A DNA stretch of 64,000 nucleotides from Tubiluchus corallicola (GCA_030141605.1 JAQGDQ010000967.1:1-64000); one strand, 5' to 3'; positions 12,001 to 21,049 are shown, numbered from the stretch's first letter. Numbers and translations: made by a program. The notes: generated from the letters alone by a model not told the origin.

Positions 12001-15000
12001 GCATCCCCCCCGCCCCCCCCCCCCGACCCCCGCAACACATTGTTTGTTCTGCTCGTGAAACTTCAGAGCATCTCAGGCTAAACAAATGTACTGGTAATGA
12101 CTTTCTTGGATACTGCGCCGTTTCCATGACGCCGAGTTTGTAAACAATGCTCCAAATATTCCACGATTCACGTTTAAACATTCAAAAAACTTTAAAAAAT
12201 ATTCCCCCCTCCCCTACTGACGTGTTTTGAGCTCGTGAGGTAGGACGGGAACAATTTTTTTCTAACTGGCCTAATCTATTTCTATTTTGTTTCAAGCAAG
12301 CCTGTATACTCAATACTAAGTAATAACATAGTACAGTTAGTAAAATAAATTTAACACATACACGCACACACACACACACACGCACACACACACACACACA
12401 TATATATAATAATCTTTATTTGTCATAAAAAATCGATATTCATAACTATAAAAGCATAAATGGAACATCGCAGCCTGAGAATAAAATTCACACAACTGTT
12501 AAAGGCAAATGCGTCCAGTGCAAACTAAAAACTACTGTGCCAAAAATTTAAAACAAATATACATTATGATGTTACACGCAAATTATAATAGACTATATAC
12601 AATATATGCATACAATTTAAAATGGACGTGCGTAAATAAAATTTGCGGATGAATGTATATTATCGTTTACGCATGTAGGATTTTCAAAACGATTTAATGT
12701 ATGTATTTTTAATTTTGATTTGAATTCGTCAAAAGACTTGATTTGTTTTAAATTTGATGGCAGGGTATTCCAAAGTTGAACTCCTTGTTTAGTGATAGAA
12801 TTGTTGCCGTATTTGTTATTAGCGCGTGTTTGTTTAATATTGTGCGTTCTTGGATTTAATGTTGGCTCCAAGAGGAGTGGAAGCTTATTTTTCATGAAGG
12901 GCGTGTTAATATTGTTGATGTGTTTATATAAAAACAGGATTGTGTAGAAGTCTTTATGTGCTTGTAAAATTGGGATTTTAAACATTGTTCTTAATTCTGT
13001 TGCAGAGGTTTGATTTGTTATGAGGGAAGTTTTATTTGAATAGCCAGAGACTAATCTTAATGCATAATTTTGAAGACTATAACAACGGTCGGTCATCAAT
13101 TGCTCACCTATGGGCAGCCGTCCTAAATGATCCCGCACGGTGGGACATGCACCGTGTTGCAACAGCACCTTGACCGCACCACTACTCAGACTGTTGGCGG
13201 CTATGTGTAATCCCGTGCCGTTGTCAAACTCGCGGCAAACGGAGTCCACATCTGAAAGAAAACAAAGTGGACATCAGTAATGTCATCAGTGGACATCGGA
13301 CAAGCTGCTTCGGCCGAATCTGTAAGCCGTCGGCAAGCATAATAATGACGAACTTTTCACATGTTAAACTAGCATTCTACAACTCGAACACTGATTACAC
13401 CAGGGGTGTGCAAACTACGCGACTAACCGGGCCACATTAAACTTTCTGCGGACCGCTTACAGTTTGATCAAGGAGCCAAGAATAGTGGGACCTCATAACG
13501 ATTTTTTTTTGCATTCGACCTTTGCAGGTTATTACTAGGACACTCAAGAAAACTGTTCTAGAAGTTATTAAAATTTACATTAAAAACCGTAGATTTCAAC
13601 TTCCATAGTCAGATACTGGTGATTTCATTACAATGCATATTAGTACAGTGTATCACACAGTCTGTGTAGTACGGTGAGTTTAACCTGTCTTGAAATACTT
13701 CTTCAATCTTCCTCTTATAGTTTGATTATTAATTTTCTTACAGAATTGAAGAAGAAACAAAAACGCTTCTTAATGAGAGTTTCAATCAAGGATCAAATGA
13801 TTAGTTACATAATTAGCTACACGTTGTGATTGAATGAATGAATGCTGTAAATCAAGTTAATTGTTCGGTTCAGTTTCAAATTTCCTCGAAAGTCATTAAG
13901 CCTCGTAGCCGAACTTTCGGACAATGTTCCTGATTTCAGAATGTAGATATTTTTAAGTTTTAATAGTAGAACCTGACTAAAAATTCCTCATCTTTGCACT
14001 TTAACCTCACCAAAAGTTTCTCATCTTTGTACTTTGACCTCACAAAAAGTCTCACCTTTGCACTGTGACCTCACCAAAAGTTTCTCACCTTTGCACTTTG
14101 ACCTCATCAAAAGTCTCACCTTTACATTGCAATTTGACCTCAACATATATTTTTCATGTTCACATTGTGACCTCACAAAAGACTTTCAACTTTGCACTTT
14201 GCACTTTGACCTCACCAAAAGTTTCTCACCTTTGCACTTTGACCTCACCTAAAGTTTCTCACCTTTGCACTTTGATCTCACCAAAAGGTTCTCACATTTT
14301 CACTTTGACCTCGCCAAAAGTTTCTCACCTTTGCACTTTGACCTCACCTAAAGTTTCTCACCTTTGCACTTTGATCTCACCAAAAGGTTCTCACATTTTC
14401 ACTTTGACCTCGCCAAAAGTTTCTCACACCTTTGCACTTTGACCTCACCAAAAGTTTCTCACCCTTGCACTGTGACATCACCATAAGTCTCACCTTTACA
14501 TTGCAATTTGACCTCAACATATATTTTTCATGTTCACATTGTGACCTCACAAAAGACTTTCAACTTTGCACTTTGACCTCACCAAAAGTTTCTCACCTTT
14601 GCACTTTGACCTCACCAAAAGTTTCGCACCTTTTCACTGTGACCTCACCAAACGTTTTTGACCTTTGCACTTTGACCTCACCAAAAGTTTCGCACCTTTT
14701 CACTGTGACCTCAGCAAAAGTTTCTCACCTTTGCACTTTGACCTCACCAAACGTTTCTCACACTTGCAATTTGACCTCAACATATATTTTTCTTTGCACT
14801 TTGACCTTGCTTACTGTTTGAACACGACTCACTTACCTCTGAACTCTGACCTCTCTTAATTCTGCACTCTGACTTCTCTTACCTTTGCACTTTGACCTCG
14901 CTAGAAGTTTTTCAATCACAGGAGAGACATCAAAGAAGGCAGCATAGTGCAGTGCGGACATGTTTGTCCATCGAGAGCGCAAGCTTGTATCCGCTCTCTT

Positions 15001-17090
15001 GTTGAGTAAATCGGACACAACCGAGACCGCATTTTCACCATCACCTACAAATTATAACAGAAGATAAGTGACTCGTGTCAATTTGAACAAATGAATGTGA
15101 TAACGATAAAAATAAAATCATTGCACTAACACAAAGAGAAGATAATCACTCTAGCCTGTCATTTTTTATGAAGACGTATCAGTAGCCCTACAGCAGACAG
15201 CTTAACGAAATTTGAGTTAAATTCTTTTTAACTAAATTTAATTTTTAACTAAACTTACCCACACTGGTACATCCAAGTTCATACACTATTCTACTTACCA
15301 ACACTGGCTCATCCAAGTTCATACACTATTCTACTTACCAACACTGGCTCATCCAAGTTCATACACTATTCTACTTACCAACACTGGCTCATCCAAGTTC
15401 ATACACTATTCTACTTACCAACACTGGCTCATCCAAGTTCATACACTATTCTACTTACCAACACTGGTACATCCAAGTTCATACACTATTCTACTTACCA
15501 ACACCAGAACATCCAAGTTCATACACTATTCTACTTACCAACACCGGAACATCCAAGTTCATACAGTATTCTACTTACCAACACCGGAACATCCAAGTTC
15601 ATACACTATTCTACTTACCAACACCGGAATATCCAAGTTCATACAGTATTCTACTTACCAACACTGGCACATCCAAGTTCATAACCTATTCTACTTACCA
15701 ACACCGGAATATCCAAGTTCATACACTATTCTACTTACCAACACTGGCACATCCAAGTTCATACACTATTCTACTTACCAACACTGGTGCATCCACTTTC
15801 ATACACTATTCTACTTACCAACAATGGAACATCCAAGTTCATAGTACATACACTATTCTACTTACCAACACTGGAACATCCAAGTTCATAACCTATTCTA
15901 CTTACCAACACCGGTGCATCCACATTCATACACTATTCTACTTACCAACACCGGAACATCCAAGTTCATAGTTCATACACTATTCTACTTACCAACACTG
16001 GAACATCCACATTCATACACTATTCTACTTACCAACACCGGTGCATCCAGCTCTCACAGCATAATGGAGAAGCGTCATGTCGGTTTGCCCGTCTCGATCA
16101 TCTACATGTGCACCTCTTTTCATGATCTAAAATAAAAAATAGTCGACCCTCTTTTATTAACCTGCACCCACCTGCAAGCAAAAGACTCCGGTTCAAATCC
16201 ACTCTTAACATTTTTTCACTTATTTGTTTTTCAACTTAAAGCTTTTGCAAAAACTTCAATAACTGTGTGTTTAATCCATCATTAAAATACACATGTGTCA
16301 ATGTCAGCACCACTACCATAGTACTTTAGTAAAAAAACATTGGTTGGAAAAAAATTTAGCAATCAATTTTGATTTTAGCATGGATTTAACAAGCGTGAGC
16401 ATCGAGCGTTCAAACTCGATTCAAACATGTTTTTTTACTACAAGTTAGATGCGAACCTAAAACTATTAATTCGAATAATTCAGCACTTCAACTACATGCA
16501 TTCTTTATCTATAAAATGTTTGAAACATCAGAAAATCGTCGCAGTTCAGCTGAGATTTATGCACAGAATTTTTAAACAAATTATTGGTGTTTTTGCAGTG
16601 GAATAAAATCGAGCAATATGCACGATCTTCGTGAGACCGCTTTATAATAGTGATTCAAAAATATATCCAAAAATCATTAAACTGAAATGATGAAAATCGG
16701 TTTGGCTAGAGTTCGAAATTGACAAAATCAATTTGATTCGAATTCGCTTTCTGGTAGATAATGTTCACACGTAGTATTTAACACATAATGAACAATATCA
16801 AAATGAACATGCAAACGAATAATTACCTCGTCGATTAACACATGGATGTTCTCTTGAATATCCGGTACCCATTGCCGCATCACTGCGAACAACTGAGGAA
16901 CGGAAGTCTTTGGATTGCGTAGCATCTCCATACAACTGTTACAGGTCGCGGAGAAAGTGGGTGCGTCGCTCTTTCGACACGCTTCGCACACCGGCGGGTC
17001 AGCCGCTGGGTGCACCATGGCATGGTCCCGCTGTGGTACCTGGAAATCCACGAGGGTGAATGCCCCGCCGCTTTCTTCGCTTAACGTCAT
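2203..17090 (-). CDS. CLIP4: CLIP4-type CAP-Gly linker protein, complete, 11 exons
   Basis: Joined minus-strand exons 17090-16827, 16126-16033, 15044-14883, 13251-13108, 11603-11347, 9919-9784, 8824-8447, 7814-7691, 6653-6279, 3034-2931 and 2399-2203 give 2235 nt, that is 744 residues plus TAG. All introns are GT-AG and all phases agree. Order of parts: N-terminal region (1-88) with the conserved FAVMRQWVPDIQENI block; ankyrin repeats (about 89-220); CAP-Gly 1 (about 295-360); CAP-Gly 2 (about 453-519); a Ser/Pro-rich basic linker (520-668); CAP-Gly 3 (about 669-735). Each CAP-Gly keeps the GKNNG or GKNDG loop that binds EEY/F tails of tubulin and EB proteins. Three CAP-Gly domains plus ankyrins match CLIP4 (CLIP3 has two), so a microtubule-associated cytoplasmic role is expected from the family. 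Length is close to human CLIP4. Odd: a CxxC...CxxC cluster near residues 35-53 that I do not recall from vertebrate CLIP3/4. Confidence 0.93.
2427..2730. repeat. 47-bp tandem array beside CLIP exon 11 acceptor
   Basis: About six units of TTCATTGCCACTGTGTTTAT followed by CAGTGTTCATTGGTGTGTTCATCAG-like sequence; period 47 measured from positions 2471 and 2518. The array begins within about 30 bp of the exon 11 acceptor. A degenerate GAACAC-rich tail continues to about 2890. Confidence 0.93.
2931..3034 (-). CDS. CLIP4: CLIP4-like exon 10 (start of CAP-Gly 3)
   Basis: 104 bp, too short for simple ORF finding. Acceptor CACCAG|CAGCAGCAG, donor TTTG|GTATTT. In the frame fixed by its neighbours it reads SSSRAPSSPRNKSEPTNKYG then FNLAEGMQVFINGEFG, the first strand of CAP-Gly 3. 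The acceptor is a CAG tandem, so NAGNAG slippage could remove one to three Ser codons. Confidence 0.88.
3402..5394. repeat. 29-bp tandem array, about 69 units
   Basis: Near-identical units of CACTCTCAGTGTTCAGTGCA followed by GGACACTCT. Lies in CLIP intron 9. Variants (GACTCTC, TTCATTGCAGG, AACTCTC, GCAGCAGTC) recur in blocks, showing segmental expansion. The apparent 569-residue plus-strand ORF at 3791-5500 is only this stop-free unit read through three frames. Confidence 0.97.
5525..5685 (-). mobile_element. Fragment of TTAA-ended MITE family A, inverted
   Basis: Reverse of the right-hand part of the element at 37063-37683: shared words include AACAGCAAAAATATTCCA, GCGTGTTGCATGTGTTT and GATGTCA-type CATGACATCACAAACTAA. 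Confidence 0.7.
5855..6175. repeat. ATCA tetranucleotide array grown from a LINE tail
   Basis: Runs of ATCA broken by ACCGACAA or ACTAGCAA words. It is preceded by CTGAAATAAATGGTAATCA, which looks like a LINE 3' end with an ATCA tail, so the array probably expanded from that tail. Ends about 100 bp from the exon 9 donor of the CLIP gene. Confidence 0.85.
6279..6653 (-). CDS. CLIP4: CLIP4-like exon 9 (Ser/Pro-rich linker)
   Basis: 375 bp, acceptor TTTAACAG|ACTGTC, donor ACCAG|GTAAAA. Encodes a basic, Ser/Pro-rich segment with many S-P sites (SLSPIK, SPRGSPR, TPSPLVSP), likely disordered. Such basic-serine linkers in CLIPs aid microtubule contact and are phosphorylated; that is family knowledge, not shown here. 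The exon is noticeably GC-richer than its intronic flanks. Confidence 0.88.
7085..7555. repeat. Diverged direct duplication, also present near 43.5 kb
   Basis: 7180-7330 and 7395-7550 are imperfect copies (CCTAACGGTCAT, GGGAGTTTAAATTTACA, AAGACGAATTTTTAAGCTTT). The segment 7085-7235 reappears inverted at about 43495-43640 (GTTTGAAAAAATAATCAGAG, AGTTTAGATAACATTG). Unclassified dispersed repeat. Confidence 0.7.
7691..7814 (-). CDS. CLIP4: CLIP4-like exon 8 (CAP-Gly 2 core)
   Basis: 124 bp, acceptor GGTTAG|GTTTCT, donor AAACG|GTAAGT. Encodes FWYGIELDDPIGKNNGTVKG, VEYFHCDDKHGIFSPPARVK, completing the second CAP-Gly domain. Confidence 0.95.
7926..8105. repeat. 54-bp tandem repeat, 3.3 units
   Basis: CGGATGGCAAAG recurs at 7934, 7988, 8042 and (shortened) 8096, exactly 54 bp apart. 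Lies in CLIP intron 7, starting about 110 bp from the exon 8 acceptor. Confidence 0.93.
8447..8824 (-). CDS. CLIP4: CLIP4-like exon 7 (Ser-rich linker, start of CAP-Gly 2)
   Basis: 378 bp, acceptor GCCTAG|GTATCT, donor TTCCG|GTAATT. Completes CAP-Gly 1 (GIFAPVSKV), then a Ser/Ala/Asp-rich linker of about 85 residues, then LGDRVVVAGICKGTVRFTGY and GFASG of CAP-Gly 2. The linker is low complexity and likely disordered. Confidence 0.9.
9128..9486. mobile_element. Dispersed repeat C, copy 1
   Basis: Closely matches 41118-41408: CACAGTCCATTATTTCAC, GACCGCTAGTTGGCGGGCC, GTATCATGTATCCTTGAT, CCACTTAGAGGCTCTCT. No coding capacity. Class unknown. The copy here is longer, with an extra GCAACCAGCAGCGTGTC segment. 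Confidence 0.8.
9784..9919 (-). CDS. CLIP4: CLIP4-like exon 6 (CAP-Gly 1 core)
   Basis: 136 bp, acceptor CTCTAG|GTGGGA, donor CACG|GTAATT. Encodes VGVLRFIGETKFASGVWAGV, GKNNGTVLGVEYFACKQNHG: the complete CAP-Gly signature, including the GKNNG loop and the aromatic pair. Confidence 0.95.
10510..11043 (-). mobile_element. 5S rRNA-derived SINE with 11-bp target duplication
   Basis: The minus strand from 11043 reads ATCACGTTGAAAACACCGG, TTCTCGTCTGATC, AAGTTAAGCAAC, CCTGGTTAGTACATGGATGG, GTGACTGCCTAGGAATACC: a 5S rRNA lacking only its first bases, with A box, intermediate element and C box positions retained. A GC-rich tail of about 420 bp unrelated to 5S follows. The element is bounded by ATATCACACAG at 10499-10509 and 11044-11054, an 11-bp target-site duplication, so it moved by retrotransposition. 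This fits the SINE3 (5S-headed) class. Confidence 0.9.
10930..11043 (-). pseudogene. 5S rRNA-like head of the SINE
   Basis: About 110 bp align by eye with metazoan 5S rRNA, with changes such as CCAAAGTTAAGCAACATAGAG for the usual CGAAGTTAAGCAACGTCGGG and TACATGG for TACTTGG. The first stem strand is absent, so it is not a working 5S gene; the internal pol III promoter could still be active. Confidence 0.85.
11347..11603 (-). CDS. CLIP4: CLIP4-like exon 5 (linker, start of CAP-Gly 1)
   Basis: 257 bp, acceptor TTTCAG|AATGCA, donor TTTAAAG|GTATTC. Encodes ECIPDPQTF, then an acidic linker with three diverged repeats of a TEPSSTIEKTEPCSIVEK kind, then LRVGDRVLVSGLK, the first strand of CAP-Gly 1. 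The linker repeats are a small coding minisatellite of about 36 bp. Confidence 0.9.
12006..12036. repeat. Poly-C tract
   Basis: A run of C with isolated G, A (CCCCCCCGCCCCCCCC type). The remainder of CLIP intron 4 from 11604 to 12350 shows no recognisable element. Confidence 0.85.
12355..12410. repeat. CA microsatellite plus TA
   Basis: (CA)n interrupted by CG steps, then TATATATA. It directly abuts the 3' end of the LINE fragment and is likely its expanded tail. Confidence 0.9.
12400..13095 (-). mobile_element. 5'-truncated non-LTR retrotransposon (LINE), C-terminal part
   Basis: Minus-strand frame from about 13095 to 12617 encodes YALRLVSGYSNKTSL, KDFYTILFLYKHIN and GVQLWNTLPSNLKQIKSFDE followed by FKSKLKIH. 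The xWNxLPxxLxxxxSxxxFKxKL motif is the usual C-terminal end of LINE reverse transcriptases. It ends in a short 3' UTR with AATAAAGATTATTATATATA. Frame is intact, so the insertion is fairly young. It lies in CLIP intron 4, within 15 bp of the exon 4 donor. Confidence 0.85.
13108..13251 (-). CDS. CLIP4: CLIP4-like exon 4 (ankyrin repeat)
   Basis: 144 bp between TTTCAG|ATGTGG and CCATAG|GTGAGC. Encodes DVDSVCREFDNGTGLHIAAN and the next ankyrin unit, ending GRLPIG. Reading through the donor enters a LINE fragment, so the long open frame from 13249 to 12617 is an exon-plus-LINE artefact. Confidence 0.93.
13398..13620. mobile_element. hAT-like MITE, partial copy
   Basis: Starts CAGGGGTGTGCAAACT and is an inverted, diverged copy of 48956-48569 (shared TTGATCAAGGAG, CGATTTTTTTTTGCATTCGA, AGAAGTTATTAAAATTTA). 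The other end was not found. Confidence 0.7.
13975..14905. repeat. 33-bp array carrying copies of the CLIP exon 3 donor
   Basis: Units of TTTGCACTTTGACCTCACCA followed by AAAGTTTCTCACC. On the minus strand each reads AGGTCAAAGTGCAAAG|GTGAGAA, the same as the last 16 bp of exon 3 plus its donor (AGGTCAAAGTGCAAAG|GTAAGA at 14883/14882). About 28 units; a larger block with CAACATATATTTTTCATGTT is itself duplicated at about 14123-14200 and 14487-14570. Confidence 0.93.
14883..15044 (-). CDS. CLIP4: CLIP4-like exon 3 (ankyrin repeat)
   Basis: 162 bp. Encodes the SLRSRWTNMSALHYAAFFDV stretch, almost identical to human CLIP3/4 in this segment. Donor TGCAAAG|GTAAGA. The last 17 bp and the donor are copied many times in the adjoining 33-bp array. 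A divergent second donor, CAGAG|GTAAGT, lies about 45 bp further into the intron but in another phase. Confidence 0.93.
15258..16050. repeat. 40-bp array carrying copies of the CLIP exon 2 donor
   Basis: About 19 units of CATCCAAGTTCATACACTAT then TCTACTTACCAACACTGGCT. On the minus strand each holds GGATGNNCCNGTGTTG|GTAAGTAG, copying the last 16 bp of exon 2 (GGATGCACCGGTGTTG) plus its donor. 40 bp is not a multiple of 3 and GTAAGTAG brings a stop in the exon frame, so distal donors would truncate the protein. Confidence 0.95.
16033..16126 (-). CDS. CLIP4: CLIP4-like exon 2 (ankyrin start)
   Basis: 94 bp, acceptor TTTTAG|ATCATG, donor GTTG|GTAAGT. Encodes IMKRGAHVDDRDGQTDMTLL and the following HYAV ankyrin helix, closely matching the human NDRDGLTDMTLLHY segment. 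The exon end and its donor are the founder of the 40-bp array that runs down to 15258. Confidence 0.93.
16380..16752. mobile_element. Dispersed repeat G, copy 1
   Basis: Inverted relative to 49762-50150. Shared: AATTCGCTTTCT/AGAAAGCGAATT end, GAGCAATATGCA/TGCATATTGCTTGA, TTCAAACTCGATTCAAA/TTCGAGTCGAA. Probably a MITE; both ends are only approximate. Confidence 0.65.
16827..17090 (-). CDS. CLIP4: CLIP4-like coding exon 1 (start codon)
   Basis: 264 bp, 88 codons, phase 0 at the donor GAG|GTAATT. ATG is at 17090-17088, the first in frame before the conserved block. The second half (SVPQLFAVMRQWVPDIQENI) matches the N-terminal block shared by CLIP3 and CLIP4. Upstream of it lie VCEAC and CNSC, two CxxC pairs 11 residues apart that could bind a metal ion; this is inference. 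A 5' UTR exon further upstream cannot be excluded. Confidence 0.9.
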
Positions 17091-17182
17091 GATTCGGTCA
17101 TTGTACAGTGTTTACGAAATCTGCAATTCATAGGAAATCTAACATGTAACTCATCATCTTATCATTGAGGATCATCTCTGTG

Positions 17183-17810
17183 TTAAAGCAAAACTGGAAC
17201 CAATCTTTAACTGTAGGTCAAAACAATCTACCCTTTAAAATATTGAAAGGAAACATACTATTTTTTAAAGAATGCCTTATATAAAACAATTAATACAACA
17301 CAAACACAATTTCGTATTCGCGCCAGTAGTTCTTTGCTGTTACATGCATTTCGCCACTTACTAGTTACACAGGCACTAGCGCCTGCATTTTGGATAGCGT
17401 TGCACGAAAAACAGGTGCAGTACCTCTCAGTTCACATGTGCTAGTTTGTGATGAACTACACACACTCGACAGCTCATGCATGAGCACAGCGGTAAATTAG
17501 AAATTTGAATTTTCATCTTAAAACTTTTCTAGTTTTAGTACGACACACTGAATATCTAACAGTAGCAATGCACTTCAATTTTCGCTTTTGCAAACACATG
17601 CAACACGCTCGTGGAATATTTTTGCTGTTAAAAATTATGTTAGTTTGTGATGTCATCAATAATTGGGCTTGCCCGTTGTTAATTAAGATTTTACTCTATT
17701 ATTCAATTGTCAGAAATTCTGAAACAGTCTTATCGGTGTTAAAATGTATGATTTTTACCGTACTTGAAAATGGTTAGTATATGAAAAGTCAACCTGTCTT
17801 CTTTTAAAGG
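17183..17810. mobile_element. TTAA-ended MITE family A, copy 1
   Basis: About 625 bp, from TTAAAGCAAAACTGGAACC to CCTGTCTTCTTTTAAAGG. Conserved inside: CACTAGCGCCTGCATTTT, ACAGGTGCAGTACCTCTCAG, GTTAGTTTGTGATGTCATCA, GTTAATTAAG. No ORF. TTAA at both ends hints at piggyBac-like insertion preference. It lies just upstream of the CLIP start codon. Confidence 0.85.
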
Positions 17811-20163
17811 AAAGGACAAGTCATTCAACATGTTATCTTTATTTTACGGTTGTTACTTAAACTTAGACAAATATAACAAAGTTGCAAAAAATGTCTAATA
17901 ATAATCCACCATGAAACATAAAGTTAACAAATTGATGTGCTATAGCTATATCGACATTTTTAAATGTGTTGGTAGCCGCCATTCACCTGAAAATTATGAC
18001 GTAACTAGTGGACTACTTTTTTACAGCTGTGTACAACTTCTGTGACACCATGAATGTAGAGCAATATATTGAGATCATTTTGAAATTTCGCAGAAAGTTT
18101 CCAAAATGTTGTCCAAACATTGAAACATAGTTCCAAACATGGCTTATTTCAATTTTAATTTATTCTCAATAATGAGCTATTTAGCATATATATATATATA
18201 TATATATAGTTAGTATAATGCATGAAATAAACATTACTGTTGTGTGCTCCATTCCAACTTGAAAAACTCTAAACTGCATAAACAAAACCGAAGAGATTTT
18301 CGTGCAAATTAATTCATCATCCTAGATAGATATTTTACCAGACAGGTGGGTAAAAGTATAAAGCTCTAAAGAACATGATGGGCTTATTTCTAACAAGATC
18401 AATTTAACATTAGTTTTACATAAAAACAATATTAATAAACGCTTACAGAAAATCAGGGGAAAACAAAGAACGAAAACACTGATTAATTGGTTTTCCTATT
18501 TTGAAGATAATGGTTTTTGCGTGACTGTTGATTTAAAGAAGTCAGACAAAACTTTTGTCAAGATGTATTTTACAAAAACAATGTCAGTGGCATCATGGTA
18601 CTCTTAAAAAGTAAGTGAATCACTGGACATTTAGTTAAACGACAAAAAGTTACACCTGAAAAATAGAGGCAAGTAACAAAAAAAATATTACATAAAATTG
18701 ATGAACGTTTAAAATGTAGAAAAAATTACAGAATTACCAAGAAACTTAATTCATGGACAACTAGTGCTGCTCTCTAACGCAGAAAAGCAAAATGTATTAC
18801 TACAATTACTTTTAATTAATAATTAGTATGGACAGCTCTACATACTTTTTTTATAACTAGCTATATACTAATATTTTTTTCTTTTATTTTCATTTAGCGT
18901 CCACTACTTATTTCTTAAAATTTTCATTTTTTCCTCTATGGTTAAGAATATCAATACGCAAAAAAATAGTTACCTCTGTTAAAAATAATTCTTACAAAAT
19001 AATTCTGGACATATTTTCATCATTTGTAGTTAAAGGAACAAGACTGTCTATTGATTATTTATTACTTAAATAACCTTTATTAAATTGTGGTTAAGAATAA
19101 AACTACAAAGTTTGCTTAAAAGCAGATTGATGAATTTTGGCGCGCCGATCACAGCCATGTTGAAGATTGTATATTTTTCATGTTTTAGTCTAAAATTGGT
19201 ATTTTGGCTGTTTTCCAATCAACTTGATAAAGTAAGAGTTTGTTTTCGTTACATTGTGTGAACGAATAACGTGCGAGATACTCAGTGCTGGTTTCAAACC
19301 CATTGTCTTATGCAGTTAAAAGAGAAAATATTAAATTAACTAAGTGGCTAGGCCTGAAATATTTTCTTGTAAAGTCGGCTTTAAGCAAATTGATTAATCT
19401 TTAACGGAAACGGATATTTTCAAGTTTTAAGGTAAGTATTGTGTTTTTAGGTATACCGTTTTTACCTTGTAATTATTGCCTATAGTCTAGATAACTGCCA
19501 TATTGATGTTGTCAAGCACTAACTCGCATTAGTCGCGCTGCTGAAGTTAATGTTTGAAATGTGACTTCCTTTATCATCAACAACCATCATCTCTTTAGAG
19601 GTTCTTCATACTTTTCGGATAGTCCTTAAGTGTAAAAGCCCGTTATAAAGGGCTATAGATGTAAATTTTGGTTCTATAAATTATTTTAATTACGTTCTGC
19701 AGTATTACGCATTACTTTGATAATTTTGCTACCAAAGCCATTTAATTGCCATTTTGAAAACATCGTAATAATATAAATTTAAGTTGACAACAGCGCCAAA
19801 ATTAATTTTTTCAATCTTAGTTATACAAGGGTGGCTGAATAGATGCTGAATTGAGGTTGGATGTAAGGCGCTGGTTACCGTTAACTTACATAACAGTGAG
19901 CATTTCCATTCATTTGTCTTTCACATTTATGTTTCTGCCTGGTGGTGAATGTTAATTTTTGCCCATCGAGTTTAGTTCATTGAACTCATTAACCTTTTTC
20001 TCACATTCGCCTTCGTAACTCACCTTCGTGGTGAATGAACCCTGATTTCCGTCTCTTACACCAATCTCTCATGCACCGAGTGGCTAGTCAAAAAACACCC
20101 TTGTCCAGTCATTCGTTGTTGGTTTACTCTCCTCCTAATGTACCAAACTGGTATTAAAATAGG

Positions 20164-20570
20164 ATGTTTCTCGTACAGTGTTCTGAATCAAGTTTATGTT
20201 TGAAACTATTTAGATTATTTGCTCTCACTAATGATTCCAGTAAGGAGTTCCACAGTATCTCTTCAGCTTGTGAAAAACTATACCCATACTTTTCAGTATT
20301 ATCCTTATGCTTGTACAATTTAACACTATGCCCACGTGTAATGCTTCTATTGAGTGCAAAAACTGGTTTGCATTGATGTCATTAAATACCTTAAGAATCT
20401 TGAACAATTCAGTAAGTCTCCCCCTATGTCTTCGTGTAGAAAGTCGATGCATGTGTAATTTTTGCACTTTTTGAGAGTATGAGAGTCCTTCAAGACCTAT
20501 GATCATGTCCACAGCTCGTGCTTGTACTTGTTCAAGAGCACGGATTTTGAGTTTTTGTAAAAATAAATTC
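20164..20570 (-). mobile_element. CR1-like LINE fragment with frameshift
   Basis: The minus strand encodes ARAVDMIIGLEGLSYSQKVQ, LSTRRHRGRLTELFKILKVF, the conserved post-RT segment of CR1-like LINEs (xLxYxxRLxxLxLxxLxxRRxRGDLIExFKIL). After about residue 65 the homology shifts frame, so the copy is dead. Confidence 0.75.
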
Positions 20571-21049
20571 TATTCATTAAAACAGTATAGTAGTAAGTTT
20601 TACAGCAGTAGACTTATCAGCTAAGGCGGTATGTTATGCATTTGAATCCACAGTTCTCTTACACTAGGTTTGCAGAGGTGTTTTGACGACAAAAATTTGA
20701 AAATTACATATTAGACTGCCGAAGGTCTTTCGCTACCCTTTCTCTAGCACTCACGTAATCACTTATTAATACATTTTCTTCCTCTTATTTTCTTGTAAAT
20801 TTTATATGATAATTAGTCGTGTATTTTATGTTGGAACTTGTTTGATCACTGCAAAGTTTCAGTCGTTACATTGCTGCACCTGTGTTGGAATATTGTAGTC
20901 TAGGAAGTAGTCTAGACTTCCTATTTTCCGTTTCCTAATTGATCAAATTCTGTTTCAAAGAACATCGTGTTCGTGTAATTCATCGGAAAATTCCCTGTCA
21001 CACGTATAACATTGTCAGATCATGTTTGTGTGAACAGAGGAAACCAAAT

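Noticed and set aside
12617-13249. A 210-codon ORF as a single protein
   Set aside because: Only its first 48 codons are CLIP exon 4; the rest is a LINE reached by reading through a good splice donor.
15258-16050. Regular spacing that might look like a CRISPR array
   Set aside because: There are no unique spacers: the whole 40-bp unit is repeated, and the DNA is a eukaryotic intron.
16165-16215. GGTTCAAATCC at about 16188 as a tRNA gene
   Set aside because: A B-box-like word only; no A box at proper spacing and no foldable acceptor stem.
19425-19440. AAG|GTAAGT as donor of the NIPBL non-coding first exon
   Set aside because: A single donor-like motif in AT-rich DNA without other evidence; kept only as a mention.
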